Positions 1 through 8,872 are shown, numbered from the stretch's first letter. The stretch: 64,000 nt of DNA from CAVWNR01 sp963756525 (GCA_963756525.1 CAVWNR010000003.1:558001-622000), one strand, 5' to 3'. The notes: a model not told the origin generated them from the letters alone. Translations and numbers: made by a program.

Positions 1-88
1 TCGACTCTGCCCGTCCATGCCCGCCATCTCCTGCCCTCGTGGTGGCGCAGCTTGCCGGTACTACAGCCCGGGCGGCGCGACGGATCCC

Positions 89-105
89 GCCAATAGACCC
101 GCGGC
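89..105 (-). promoter_or_regulatory. Recurrent motif site a, facing left
   Basis: On the minus strand this reads GCCGCGGGTCTATTGGC and matches the motif at 2259-2275 in 14 of 17 positions, with the last eleven bases (GGTCTATTGGC) identical. It lies just beyond the hairpin that ends the 193-879 gene and points out of the window to the left, so it probably serves a further leftward gene that cannot be seen here. Confidence 0.4.
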
Positions 106-136
106 CTTTCTCGAGGCGCCGGTGCACACGAGGAAA

Positions 137-173
137 GGTCTGGCGTCCCGAGGTGATCTCGAAGCGCCAGACC
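137..173 (-). terminator. Stem-loop terminator after the 193-879 gene
   Basis: GGTCTGGCG (137-145) pairs with CGCCAGACC (165-173), with an inner CGAG/CTCG stem. In the minus direction it is followed by TTTCC, a short T-run. It sits 20 bases past the stop of the broken 193-879 gene and fits a factor-independent terminator. Confidence 0.55.
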
Positions 174-192
174 CTGTGGGTGTTGCGGCGTG

Positions 193-879
193 CTAGCGGT
201 TGAGCATCTCGTCGATGAGCTTCTGCAGCTGCGGGAGCTCGGCTTGCGGGATCATCCCGGACGGCTCGCCATCCGCGGTCCCCATCTCACCGGTCGCCTC
301 TCGTCGGCCGGGAAGACCTTCTTGTAGTCAGCCTCGACCGCCCGGTAGGTGGTGGCGGTGAGCTGGTCGCCGTCGCTGTTGTGGGCGCGTACCGGCTGGG
401 TGATGCTGACGTTGCTCACGTGGTAGGTAGTGCCGTCCGCGGTGAAGGTGTAGTTGGCGGTGATGGACATCTGCCGGTGGGAGGCGACGATCCAGGCCAC
501 CTTGCTGGGCGTGGCGTTCACGGTGACCGTGTCCTTGCCAGTCTGTTGGGTGCTCCACTCGTACTCGCCGGTGAACTTGGCGCTGAACTCGAGGTTGGCC
601 ATCCCGGCGGCGACCTCCACCGATCCGCCGAGCGTCCAGCCGGACTCGGTGGTGTATTCGGTGCTCAGCGTGCCCTTCTTCGCCGGCTGGTCGCTCTTTG
701 CGGCGATGGCCGGGCTCACCACCTGTGGCGGCGACTGGCCGTAGGTCACCTTGTCGTTGATCGTGGCCGTGTTGCCGTCTTTGACACCGGCGTAGGCCAG
801 CGAGCCGCCGGCCACGCCGGCGACCGCCAACGCGCCCGAGCAGCGCGGCGGCGATCAGCCGGGTCCTGGTGAACTTCAT
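193..879 (-). pseudogene. Aerolysin-like secreted protein, frameshifted (paralogue of 13035-13820)
   Basis: The start is the ATG at 879-877 behind AGGAAA; the first codons read MKFTRTRLIAAALLG, very close to the start of the intact gene at 13035. The frame then shifts near 835 into ALAVAGVAGGSLAYAG (signal peptide) and the mature part, and shifts again near 310 before the natural C-terminus, which ends in LPQLQKLIDEMLNR at 193. The body has the same alternating polar/hydrophobic beta pattern, Pro-Ser-Lys-Val turn (NATPSKVAWIVAS) and final TYHVSNVSITQP strand as 13035-13820 (NVQITEP there). Likely a decayed or mis-assembled copy of a secreted beta-pore-forming-type protein. It lies downstream of the broken 1003-2128 gene in the same order as the intact pair 11739/13035. 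Paralogy is seen; toxin function is inferred. Confidence 0.65.
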
Positions 880-1002
880 GATTCTGATTTCCTTTCGGGT
901 GGGCCGCTAACGGCAGCCGATGGGTATGGGGCACTCAGTCCGTGGCTCGCACGTGGGGTGCAAAAGGCCGCGGGCTGTGCCGATGCTTGGGTGGGCCGCA
1001 AC

Positions 1003-2128
1003 TCAGTGCGTCGCGGGCGTGTCCTCGTAGCCGTTGGTGAAGACCGTGGCCGGGCGCGGGTCGGTCGGGTGGCGATACCGGGCATCGGCACGGTCAGGTT
1101 GGTGAGCTTGTACTTGAGCATCCCGTTCTGCCAGGAGAACTCGAAGGTGCCGGTGACGTGCTCGACCAGGTTGGACTTCTCGATCCAGCCGGTCTTGCCC
1201 GGCTCCACCTCGACCCGGAGGCGAACTCGACGCCCTTGCTGGTGCCCTACGCGTGCCCGCCGATGACGCTGACCGTGATGCTCGCGTTGGCGACCTTGAA
1301 GAAGTCCGGCTCGGCCTTCATCGACAGCTCCGCCGACAGTGAGGTCCGCTCCGCGTTCACCGTGCCCGAGGCGTCTTCCAGCTCCGCCGGGGCGCTGCTG
1401 CCGTTGATCAGCTTGGCCGAGGCCTGCACGGTGTCCGATTCGGTCCAGGTCTCCGGCGCGGTCTTGGTGAACTTCTAGTCGGTCGCGTCCGCGTCGTGGA
1501 AGTGCGAGATTAGCTCGGCTGCCCCTTTCGGGTTGGTCTCGGCATCGATGGTCAAGGTGGCGGGCTTGGACAGGAACGCATCTACGCTGTTCGGCTGCGC
1601 GCCGCGCTGCCCCTGCATGTTGAATGTCGCGGTGGAGTTCACGAAGCTGTTGCTCGCCGGGTCCCAGTCGCGGCTGAAGCTGGTCAGCACGTCCCACTGG
1701 TTGGCGTGCACCCGTACCAGGTGCTTCTTGCCGTCGTGGTCGGTGAACGTGTAGCTCACCCAGGTGTCTGGGCCGCTTCGGGTGCCGCCGCGGTAACGCC
1801 GCGAGCTTCTGCATGCTCATGCGCTCGCCGGGCTGCACGGTCTGCGCCGGTGGCGCGCCATACGGCCAGCCGGGGATCTTGACCCACTGCCCCGTTCCCA
1901 AAATACTGCTGGGCCGAATTGGCCGGGTCGAACGTGAAGGTGTACGGCGTGTTGTTGTACAGGTAGAAGTGGTAGAAGGTGGACTCGGCCTGTGTGGCCG
2001 TCGCCTGCGCCGCGGCGCTCGCGGCGGAGCCGTGCGCCGGGGTGGCCAGCGCCGACGCCGACGCCGGCCAGGATGGCGCCGCCGACTACGGCCGCGGCCA
2101 CCTTGCCGGCCATGGTGTTGGTAAGCAT
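1003..2128 (-). pseudogene. Aerolysin-like secreted protein, multiply frameshifted (paralogue of 11739-12929)
   Basis: The reading begins with MLTNTMAGKVAAAVVGGAIL at 2128, a signal peptide like that of the 11739 gene (RIAGKLATAVLGGALLAGVG). Pieces in all three frames follow the same protein in order: FYLYNNTPYTFTFDP, then QTVQPGERMSM, then the stretch at 1475-1759 starting SYTFTDHDGKKHLVRVHANQ with PNSVDAFLSKPATLTIDAET, then KYKLTNLTVPMPGIA, and a C-terminus GYEDTPATH ending at the TGA at 1003. At least four frame changes are needed, so it is non-functional as read. Upstream lies the divergent gene 2328-3392 and the shared intergenic motif at 2259. It pairs with the broken 193-879 gene exactly as the intact 11739 pairs with 13035. 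Confidence 0.7.
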
Positions 2129-2258
2129 CAGGTTCTCTCTTATTGGTAGAGGCAACCCCGACCGGGGCCGCGTGGTTGTTGACTCCCACTACGGCGCCGG
2201 TCGCGCGCCGCACCCGACCAGTGGGCGCGCAGAGGGATCCAGGTCCCCGACCCGTGGC

Positions 2259-2275
2259 GACCTGGGTCTATTGGC
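2259..2275 (+). promoter_or_regulatory. Recurrent motif site b
   Basis: GACCTGGGTCTATTGGC, the reference copy of a motif seen at seven intergenic places in the first 14 kb. The first ten bases are an inverted repeat (GACC TG GGTC) and the tail ATTGGC gives direction. It ends 52 bases before the ATG at 2328 and also lies in the divergent promoter region of the 1003-2128 pseudogene. A second half-site (ATCCAGGTCCC) lies at about 2237-2247. Confidence 0.55.
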
Positions 2276-2327
2276 AGGCTCGGGCGCCCCGGTCATCCTG
2301 GTTCAAAGCACCGATCCGGGGGAGTCA

Positions 2328-3392
2328 ATGCGAGCCGAGTCTGACGCGCCGGCCGGCACACCGGCCGCTGAGCAGCCGCGCCCACGACGACGGCGCCGGC
2401 GAGCGCTGCTGGTCGGCGGGGTCGTGGTCGTCGCGGCGGCGGCGGCATTGCTCGCTGCTGATCTTTCCCAATCGCACCGCACCCACGCCGCGCACGCGAG
2501 GCCGGGCAACCCGCCGGCCGGGTCGCTCACCCAGGGCTTCGACGTGTACAACCTGAGCGGTGCACCGCTGCAGCTGGTTTGGGACCGCGATGCCGCCTCC
2601 ACCTGGGTGGATGGCCCGCTGAACAAAAACTGGGTGCACCCAGGGGAGGCTCAGCACTTCGAGGGCGTCTTCCTCTTCGGCATCAACTCTCGCTGGCGGA
2701 TCCACTACGGCGTCGGCGTAGGCGGTCGCTGGCTGTCCGTCGACATCGACATGCTGATCACCGGCAAGAACACCACCGCCACCGGATGCGTCGACGCCAG
2801 CGGCCTTGCCTGCGTGGCCCAGTCGCGCAGGGTTCTGCTCATGGACCCGACGACGACCGTGCATGACATCCCGGCCGGGCAGGGGCAGCAGCAGGCGGCG
2901 CTGCTCAACCAGCTGTGCGTCGATCCGACCGCCGCGAAGTGCACGTTCACCCCGACCAAGCGGCAACGGACCCAGGGCGCATGGCACGTCATCAGCAAGC
3001 CGGTCTCCAACCGGACCGGTACCGACACCACCACCGTCTACCGCGAGGGTGACGACTCCAGCATCACCAACAGCATCGGCGTCGAGCTGTCGTTCACGGG
3101 CACGCTGTTCAAGCTGGTGGAGACTACGCTCACCGGCAAGTACCAGCATGAGTGGACCGAGAGCCACCACTTCAGTCAGGAGGTGACCATCCCGGTCAAG
3201 ACGGGGTACAAGGCCTGGCTGGCCGGCACCAACCCAGTCATCCGTGACACCGGCGACTTCACCGTCACCATGGGAAACACCACCTGGCAGCTGCGCGGAG
3301 TGTATTTCGACAGCCCGGACCCGTCCGGGAAATCCGATTGGCACATCTTCGAGGAGCCGATCACCGGCGGCAAAATCAGTCAGGTCTCGTAG
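2328..3392 (+). CDS. Secreted or membrane-anchored aerolysin-like beta-rich protein
   Basis: 354 residues. The ATG at 2328 follows GGGGGAG; the frame is open further upstream but that part is arginine/proline-rich out-of-frame-like sequence. An Arg-rich head (about residues 18-27) precedes one hydrophobic helix (about 28-45), a signal anchor or uncleaved signal peptide. The N-terminal domain starts FDVYNLSGAPLQLVWD with HPGEAQHFE; the C-terminal half holds CVDPTAAKCTFTPT, a Ser/Thr-rich amphipathic strand region, YQHEWTESHH, a PVKTGYKAWLAG turn and TGDFTVTMGN. The same landmarks occur in 14785-15843 (CTFTPT, YEHEWGTSH, SGNFRVGVGN), so the two are paralogues. The strand pattern resembles aerolysin/ETX-MTX2 pore-forming modules; that assignment is inference. 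It is the only intact member of the left cluster. Confidence 0.75.
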   Translation: MRAESDAPAGTPAAEQPRPRRRRRRALLVGGVVVVAAAAALLAADLSQSHRTHAAHARPGNPPAGSLTQGFDVYNLSGAPLQLVWDRDAASTWVDGPLNKNWVHPGEAQHFEGVFLFGINSRWRIHYGVGVGGRWLSVDIDMLITGKNTTATGCVDASGLACVAQSRRVLLMDPTTTVHDIPAGQGQQQAALLNQLCVDPTAAKCTFTPTKRQRTQGAWHVISKPVSNRTGTDTTTVYREGDDSSITNSIGVELSFTGTLFKLVETTLTGKYQHEWTESHHFSQEVTIPVKTGYKAWLAGTNPVIRDTGDFTVTMGNTTWQLRGVYFDSPDPSGKSDWHIFEEPITGGKISQVS

Positions 3393-3494
3393 CCACCACC
3401 CACCGCACCGGAACTGCCGGCACGAACACCACCCTCGATGGCGCCAACACCGGCAGACCCGCCAAGGGAAAGATCGCGGCCTCGACCGGCACAC

Positions 3495-3600
3495 CAGATC
3501 CATGTCGTGGAAGCAGGCCGCAACGTCGAGTCCGACACCTTCGACGAGCTCATGCAACGCAACGGCCCCTTCGCCGCGCTCACCGAACGTGATCTTGTTG
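3495..3600 (+). pseudogene. C-terminal fragment of an ABC exporter ATPase
   Basis: An open stretch reads IHVVEAGRNVESDTFDELMQ followed by RNGPFAALTERDLVA. This is the D-loop-distal end of ABC exporter ATP-binding domains (typically DRIVVLEAGRIVESGTHDELMARGGRYAALY). Nothing upstream encodes Walker A, signature or Walker B motifs, so only the last 35 or so residues survive. It lies between the toxin-like gene and an IS5-type remnant, consistent with DNA scrambled by insertion and deletion. Confidence 0.5.
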
Positions 3601-3638
3601 CGGATCTGTCGCTCATTGAACGGATTCGCAACAAGATC
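3591..3638. repeat. 12-bp perfect inverted repeat at the ABC fragment end
   Basis: GATCTTGTTGCG (3591-3602) and CGCAACAAGATC (3627-3638) are perfect complements with a 24-base loop. It may be the terminator of the lost ABC gene or the end of a mobile element; there is no T-run to decide. Confidence 0.4.
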
Positions 3639-3651
3639 GTCGACGACGATT

Positions 3652-3897
3652 TCAGGAGCCTTCCTTGATCTGAAACAGCAACGCGGCTTCGCTGGCGTCG
3701 GACCTGCAGGCCAGCGCCCCGCAGCGCACCCCGCTCACCTGCCCGATCACGTTCGCCGGGACAGGCCCCACATCAGCTGGGTCGGAAAGCCATTCGCTCG
3801 TGGTGAGCCGCCACACCCGTTGCCGTACAGCGACACGCGCGCGCACCAACAGTGAGCCGTTTCGATCCTGGTTGGACGTCGATGTGATGTCGATCAT
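3652..3897 (-). other. 81-codon open frame of unknown nature
   Basis: An open minus-strand frame starts ATG ATC GAC ATC (3897) and ends at 3652. Its product has a fairly natural composition (for example QRVWRLTTSEWLSDPADVGP and VIGQVSGVRCGALACRSDAS) but no domain I recognise. No good ribosome binding site is seen. It sits between two gene fragments and may itself be the tail of a lost gene. Confidence 0.2.
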
Positions 3898-3912
3898 GGA
3901 CGGCGTGGTGGC

Positions 3913-4513
3913 ATGACGAAGATCGAGGCTCCCGGTAGGGAGGTGATTGCTCAAGATCACGACCTGCCAAGGAGCCTCGATGCGACCTGTTCGCCGCGCT
4001 GGCCGGTTGCCCGACCCGCGGTGCTGCTGCGCGCCCGACCGGGCGCCGTGTTGATCCTGGACGGCACGCTGATCGTCACCGACCGGGTTGCCGAGCGTGC
4101 CTACTACTCGGGCAAACACAAGCACTACGGGGTCAACGTGCAGCAGTTCACCGACGGCACCGGCGCGCCGATCTGGTCGGGTCCGAGGCTGGCCGGCGGC
4201 ACCCACGATCTGACCGCGATCCGCGCCACCGGGCTGCTGCCCACCTTGGACTGGCTCGCCCGGCACGGCGTGGTCGTGCTGGCAGACAAGGGCTACTAAA
4301 GGCATCGAACATGGCGTGCTTACCCCGTACAAGGGCCGCGAGCTCACGCCGCCCTACCGGCAGGCGAACCGCGCCCACGCCGCGCTGCGTTCGATCAGCG
4401 AACGCGGCTTCGCGCTCGAGAAGAACTGGCGCATCCTGCGCCGCTACCGCCCCAACACCGACCGCATCGGACGAATCGTCAGCGCAATACGTGTACTCGA
4501 AAACACCAACTGA
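3913..4513 (+). pseudogene. IS5-family (DDE_4-type) transposase remnant
   Basis: From about 4042 the frame reads GAVLILDGTLIVTDRVAERA, then YYSGKHKHYGVNVQ and LAGGTHDLTAIRATG, ending VVLADKGY at a stop at 4299. The next frame continues the same protein: GIEHGVLTPYKGRELTPPYR, NRAHAALRSISERGFALEKN, ending at 4513. These are the DG, D and catalytic-Glu-region motifs of IS5-type DDE transposases. One extra base near 4297 breaks the frame, and the N-terminal third (helix-turn-helix part) is missing or unrecognisable. An 11-bp inverted repeat ATCGAGGCTCC/GGAGCCTCGAT (3922-3932, 3971-3981) lies at its left edge. The element is dead as read. Confidence 0.75.
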
Positions 4514-4626
4514 CATCAGGATGGAAACAGCTCAGTAGAGCACGCCTCCACCCCGGCAGCAGGACACTGCCCACCAATCCCCTTGCGACACCGGGTCGAC
4601 GTAGGCAAAACCTAGCGCTTCACTCG

Positions 4627-5256
4627 CTAGTCGACGACAACCGTAAGATCATTGCGGTCCTTGGGCACACGACGGCGGGCCCGCCACTTGACCAGCACGA
4701 TCGCCGCGATCACCGCCACGGCGACGGCCAGCCCGATCCAGGCGACGTGGTGCAGCACGTGCTTGGCGCTCTCGCCGAGCAGCCACACCAGCGCGGTGAT
4801 CGACCCGGCCCAGACGACCGCGCCGGCCGCGTTGGCGGCGAGGAAGTTGCGATAGCGCATACCGAGCCAGCCGGCGATCGGTCCGGCGAAGATGCGCAAC
4901 ACGGCGATGAACCGGCCGAACATCACCGCCCAGGCGCCGTACCGGTCGAAGAACCGCACCGCCTTGGCGACCTTCTCCGGACCGGCGTGGCGGGGGAAGC
5001 GCCGGCCCACCGCGGCGAAGAGCCGTTCCCCGTACCGGCTGCCGACCCAGTAGCCGACGCCGTCACCCAGGATCGCCCCGACCGCGGCGGCGAGCGCCAC
5101 CGCCCACACCGGCGTGTCCCCGGCGACGGACAGCAGCGCCGCGGCAATAAGGATCGTCTCACCGGGCACCGGCACCCCCATGCTCTCCACACCGACCGCG
5201 GCGAAGACGACCAGGCAGACGAGCCAGGCAGGCAGCGAGGTGATGAAGCCGAGCAT
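4627..5256 (-). CDS. DedA-family membrane protein
   Basis: 209 residues, close to the family norm (about 200-220). DedA/VTT proteins are inner-membrane proteins linked to lipid (undecaprenyl phosphate or phospholipid) translocation and membrane homeostasis. Seen here: first hydrophobic segment, then ESMGVPVPGET (the ExxxxPxPGE signature), GDGVGYWVGSRYG, and the paired signature GRFIAVLRIFAGPIAGWLGM, followed by two C-terminal membrane segments and a basic tail. The start is four bases downstream of the stop of the 5261-5785 gene, so the two are very likely cotranscribed. No sign of damage. Confidence 0.9.
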   Translation of the reverse strand: MLGFITSLPAWLVCLVVFAAVGVESMGVPVPGETILIAAALLSVAGDTPVWAVALAAAVGAILGDGVGYWVGSRYGERLFAAVGRRFPRHAGPEKVAKAVRFFDRYGAWAVMFGRFIAVLRIFAGPIAGWLGMRYRNFLAANAAGAVVWAGSITALVWLLGESAKHVLHHVAWIGLAVAVAVIAAIVLVKWRARRRVPKDRNDLTVVVD

Positions 5257-5260
5257 CCGG

Positions 5261-5785
5261 TCAGGCCCGTTCGGCGGAGCGCGGCCTGGTGGAGAGTTGC
5301 TGGATCGCCGTGACCGTGCGGTGACCGGCGTAGAGCGGCCCGTACGGTCCTTCCACCTCGAGCAGCTTCTGCCCGCTCCCGTCGCTCAGTTCGACGACGC
5401 GGACGGTGAGTCGCCGGCGGACCCGGACCTGCGTGCTGAGGGGCAGGGTAGTGAAGAAGTTGAGCGGGACGCTGCCATGCTTGCCTGCTCCGAACACGTA
5501 GAGGCCTTGCCGGCCGACTGCCAGGAACACCCGAGGCGGCAGGCCGGTGCGGCGCTCGCCGTAGTCGGCGCCGGCCTCCGCCCCACCGATGGTGCCGACC
5601 GCATCGCCGATGGCGCCGCCAATGCCGCCGATAGCGTCGCCGGCAAGAGAGCCGACGTCCATGCCGATGAACTGGCGCAGCGCCCGGCCGCGCGGAAAAA
5701 ATGCGCCGATCACTTCGATCGGGTCATGAATGCCATCGCGGATCAGCAGTGCTTGCGCCGCGCGTCGGGCCTTCTCCTGATTCAT
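5261..5785 (-). CDS. Hypothetical protein upstream of DedA gene
   Basis: 174 residues. The ATG at 5785 is preceded by GAGGAGG, a strong site, which favours it over the upstream in-frame starts that overlap a repeated hairpin. The N-terminal 55 residues are helical, followed by a Gly-rich stretch (GGIGGAIGDAVGTIGGAEAG) that could be a membrane-inserting glycine-zipper helix, then a beta-rich C-terminal half (FLAVGRQGLYVFGAG, LSTQVRVRRRLTVRVVELSD) reminiscent of PH-like folds. I do not recognise the family. A copy of the recurrent motif lies 74 bases upstream, linking it to the toxin-like genes. Operon with the DedA gene. Confidence 0.75.
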   Translation of the reverse strand: MNQEKARRAAQALLIRDGIHDPIEVIGAFFPRGRALRQFIGMDVGSLAGDAIGGIGGAIGDAVGTIGGAEAGADYGERRTGLPPRVFLAVGRQGLYVFGAGKHGSVPLNFFTTLPLSTQVRVRRRLTVRVVELSDGSGQKLLEVEGPYGPLYAGHRTVTAIQQLSTRPRSAERA

Positions 5786-5858
5786 ACCGCCTCCTCGGAA
5801 TCGATGCGCTGTTCCGGTCACGCGCATCCATTCCAGAGTGATTGGCACTGTTACCGAC

Positions 5859-5875
5859 GCCAATGGGCCCAGGTC
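5859..5875 (-). promoter_or_regulatory. Recurrent motif site c
   Basis: On the minus strand GACCTGGGCCCATTGGC, 15 of 17 identical to site b. It points toward the ATG at 5785 and lies between that start and a terminator-like hairpin (5889-5937), which is where a promoter for the 5785-dedA operon is expected. Confidence 0.5.
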
Positions 5876-5888
5876 GCCTCTTCTCCTC

Positions 5889-5937
5889 TTGATGTTGGAC
5901 TTGTGGCGGATATATTCGACCATTAGTCCAACATCAA
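5889..5937. repeat. Repeated stem-loop copy 1
   Basis: TTGATGTTGGACT (5889-5901) pairs with AGTCCAACATCAA (5925-5937); the inner part is imperfect. One of four copies (also 20379, 23488, 34516). It lies after the end of the minus-strand frame 5974-6237 and before the next minus-strand gene, a terminator position. Confidence 0.65.
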
Positions 5938-5973
5938 CAGCGAGGCCAAGGACCCGTCAGGCCGGCCGGAGCG

Positions 5974-6237
5974 TCACCAGCCCCAGGTTGCGGCGAAGCG
6001 ACTCGGCCAGCTGGACGCCCGACGGTCGGGGATCCCGCTGCGGCAGCCAGCAAAGGCCGAATCACCGACCAGCAGTTGACCGCACTTCGGTCCTCCGGAA
6101 GTCCCAGGGACGTCGACGACAACGCGCTGTGGAGGCCGAGCGGCAGGCGGGTGCGTCGGCGTGCTCGCCGCCGAGCCAGAGGACGCTAGGGTCACGCCGA
6201 TCATCAGTGCGCTCGCGAGCGCCCAATTCCGCTGCAT
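5974..6237 (-). CDS. Short secreted frame, possible SGNH hydrolase remnant
   Basis: 87 codons starting MQRNWALASALMIGVTLASS, a convincing signal peptide with cleavage after GSA. The mature part is Pro-rich, then has LLVGDSAFAG and GIPDRR, which resembles block I of SGNH/GDSL hydrolases. Past that point another frame gives a more protein-like end (GVQLAESLRRNLGLVTLRPA), so a frame change near 6030 is likely. It is far too short for a complete hydrolase (about 200-240 residues). Could be a small secreted protein or a truncated hydrolase. Confidence 0.35.
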   Translation of the reverse strand: MQRNWALASALMIGVTLASSGSAASTPTHPPAARPPQRVVVDVPGTSGGPKCGQLLVGDSAFAGCRSGIPDRRASSWPSRFAATWGW

Positions 6238-6399
6238 CGCCCAGCCCGCCAAAGAGTGCCCGGCCCAGCGTCGACCCACAGCGACCCAGACGGACGGCAG
6301 GCTGCACGGATCGTCAAGGTTGGCAAGGCATCAGGGCCGGCACAGTGCACGCATTGGCAAGTCCCGCTGCCGGGTCGCCGTCAGGCGGCGGCCGCCCTG

Positions 6400-6417
6400 G
6401 ACCCAGGTCCCATCGGC
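6400..6417 (+). promoter_or_regulatory. Recurrent motif site d, before the two-component system
   Basis: GACCCAGGTCCCATCGGC: the same GACC-N2-GGTC core with a tail CATCGGC set one base further away than in site b. It ends 53 bases before the histidine kinase ATG, the same distance as site b from its gene. Confidence 0.45.
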
Positions 6418-6470
6418 ATAACCGACGCCGGTCTAGTGCCTACCCGGCCGGTCGGTGAGACGCTTAGCGC

Positions 6471-8231
6471 ATGACTCCGCCGGGAGGCGGACGCTCTGCC
6501 GTGCTGCGCACCCTCGGTAGCGGTCTTGGGCTGCTGGGGGGTGCCGCGCTGCTGGGTGCCGGCATCGAGATCGCCCTGTTCGTCCAAGAGGGCGGCGATC
6601 TGGCGTGGCTGCTCGTCCTCTTTCCGGTCGCCGGCCTCGTCTATGTGGCCGCTGGGCTGGTCGCCTGGTGGCGCCGGCCCAGCAACCGCATCGGCGCAAT
6701 CCTTGTCGGCGGCGGTCTGGTCTGGATGCTCGCCGCACTCGGTGGCGTGGACATACCAGAGCTCGCGGCCGTGGGCGTGGTGCTGGCGACCGTCGTGCTG
6801 GCCGTGCCGGTGCATCTGCTGCACGCGTTCCCGTCCGGACGGCTGCGGACGCCGATCTCCCGATGGACGGTCATCACGGGCTACGCCACCTGCCTGGTGT
6901 TGCAGGTTCCGGTGTACCTGTTCACGCCGGCGAACAGCCCGAACGGCATGCTCGCCGCCGCGGACCGTCCCGGCCTCGCGACGGCCGGCGTGTGGCTGCA
7001 GCGCGGCGTCGGCATCGCCGCCATGATCGTGACCGCGGTGCTGCTCGCCGGCCGGCTGCATGCCGCCAACCGCCCGCAGCGGCGGGTGCTCGCACCGCTG
7101 TACGGATATGGGATCGTGGCGGTGCTGCTGGTTCCACTGCTGCCGGATGCAGTCGTCCCGCTGAACGGAATCTCCACCGCGCTGTCCAATGCGCTGCAGA
7201 TTGGCCTGATGAGTGGGATCCCGATCGCGTTCAGCTGCGCCATGCTGCTCGGCGGGTTCGCCCGCACGAGCGAGGTGCAGGAGCTCGGGGCGTGGCTCGG
7301 TACCAGTGTCGCGGCCCGTCCCCCGCTTGGCCGAGCACTCGCCAGAGCGCTCGGGGATCCCTCGCTGCAACTGCTGTTCTGGGCCGACGACCGCCGCGAC
7401 TACGTCGACGTCGACGGCCACCCTGCCGCGCTGCCGGCCGCCGGCTCGGAACAATCCGTGGTCGACGTCGCACTGGGCCACCGGCGGATCGCCGCGATCG
7501 TCTACGACTCGACGCTGATTGAGGACGGCGAACTGGTGCGTGCCGCGGGTCGAGTGACCGCGCTGGCCATCGACCGGCAGCGACTCACCGCCGAGCTGCT
7601 GGCCAGCCGCGACGCGCTGCGCGCATCACGGGCTCGGATCGTGGAGACCGCCCTGCAGGAGCGGCGGAGGGTCGCCCAGCAGCTGCACGACGGGTTGCAG
7701 GGTGAGCTGGTGCTGCTGGCCCTTCAGGCGCAGCAGCTGGCCGATTGCCCCAGCGACACCGGGCAGATCACCGCGTCGGCGACCGCACTGCGGCGCCGCA
7801 TCGATCTCGCGGCCCGGGAGCTGCGTGAGCCGGTGCATGCGGTGATGCCGGCCGCGCTGGTCGAACGCGGGCTGGCCGCGGCGACCGATGACTTGGTCAT
7901 CGGATGCCCATCCCGACCCGTCTCGACCTGAGGCTAGACGGCGCACTGCCCGCGAGCGTCGAGGCCACTGCGTACTTCTTGCTCGCCGAGGCGCTGACCA
8001 ACGCGGTCAAACACGCGCACGCCAAGACCCTGGACGTGCGGGTCGCCCGCGCCGACGGCACCCTGCACATCGAGGTCGCCGACGACGGCGTCGGCGGAGC
8101 GGCCGCCGGGACCCGGGCTCGGGCTGCGGGGCATGGCAGACCGCGTCGACGTGCTCGGCGGCCGGCTGTGGGTGAGTAGCCCGTCCGGCGAGGGCACCCG
8201 GCTGACCGTGGAGCTGCCATGCGAGTCGTGA
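6471..8231 (+). pseudogene. NarL-type sensor histidine kinase, two frameshifts
   Basis: The N-terminal half has about eight hydrophobic segments (residues about 10-260). A HisKA_3 dimerisation/phosphoacceptor region follows with RRVAQQLHDGLQGELVLLAL (H in QLHDG). The frame breaks near 7895; the next frame carries the HATPase N box (LLAEALTNAVKHAHAK) and VADDGVGG, breaks again near 8110, and a third frame finishes with GLGLRGMADRVDVLGGRLWV and ends at 8231, overlapping the response regulator start by 13 bases. All kinase parts are present in order, so two single-base indels alone separate it from an intact 587-residue kinase; sequencing error is a serious alternative to decay. It presumably phosphorylates the 8219 regulator and has a motif copy in its promoter. 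Confidence 0.75.
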
Positions 8232-8872
8232 TCGGCGAGGACGAGACCCTGCTCCGCGAAGGGCTCGAGCTGGTGCTCGACCGCGGCGGCTTCGACGTCG
8301 TCGCCACGGCCGGCGATGCCGACGAGCTGATCGCGCAAACCCGCGCGCAGCAACCCGATCTGGTGATCACCGACATTCGGATGCCGCCCGGATTCACCGA
8401 TGAAGGGCTGCGGGCCGCGCTCGCGATCCGCCGCGAGCTGCCGCACATCGCGATCGTCGTGCTCTCCCAGCACCTGCAGCGCCGATACGCCCTCGAACTG
8501 ATCGCCGACTCCTCGGTCGGCATCGGCTACCTGCTCAAGCAGCGCATCGCCGATGTGCAGACGTTCTGCGACGACCTGGCCCGGGTCTGCGCCGGCGGCA
8601 CCGTCCTCGATCCGGAAGTGATCGCCCTGATGGTCGCCCGAGCCCGAAGCGACCACGACGCGCTGGCCCGGCTCACCGCGCGCCAATCAGAAGTGCTCGC
8701 CCTCATGGCGGAGGGACGCTCCAACGCCTCGATCGCGCGCCGGCTCTCCATCACTGAAAAGGCCGTTGTGCAGCACGCGTCGCACATCTACCACGAGCTC
8801 GGTATCGCCGTCAGCGACGACGACCACCGTCGCGTACTGGCCGTGGTGCGCTACCTGTCCACCGCACACTGA
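8219..8872 (+). CDS. NarL/FixJ-family response regulator
   Basis: 217 residues. Receiver domain: acidic pair in GEDETLL, phosphoacceptor Asp in LVITDIRMPPGF, Lys in GYLLKQ. C-terminal LuxR-type helix-turn-helix: LTARQSEVLALMAEGRSNAS, then ITEKAVVQHASHIYHELGI. The ATG overlaps the end of the kinase gene, so the pair is a two-component system acting as a DNA-binding output. Located in the middle of the toxin-like island and flanked by copies of the palindromic motif (6400 upstream, 8920 downstream), it is the obvious candidate to bind that motif; this is inference. Confidence 0.9.
   Translation: MRVVIGEDETLLREGLELVLDRGGFDVVATAGDADELIAQTRAQQPDLVITDIRMPPGFTDEGLRAALAIRRELPHIAIVVLSQHLQRRYALELIADSSVGIGYLLKQRIADVQTFCDDLARVCAGGTVLDPEVIALMVARARSDHDALARLTARQSEVLALMAEGRSNASIARRLSITEKAVVQHASHIYHELGIAVSDDDHRRVLAVVRYLSTAH

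Noticed and set aside
1992..2327. N-terminal extension of the 2328 gene to 1992
   Set aside because: Overlaps the divergent pseudogene and the intergenic motif; the ATG at 2328 has a good binding site followed by a basic head and a hydrophobic helix.
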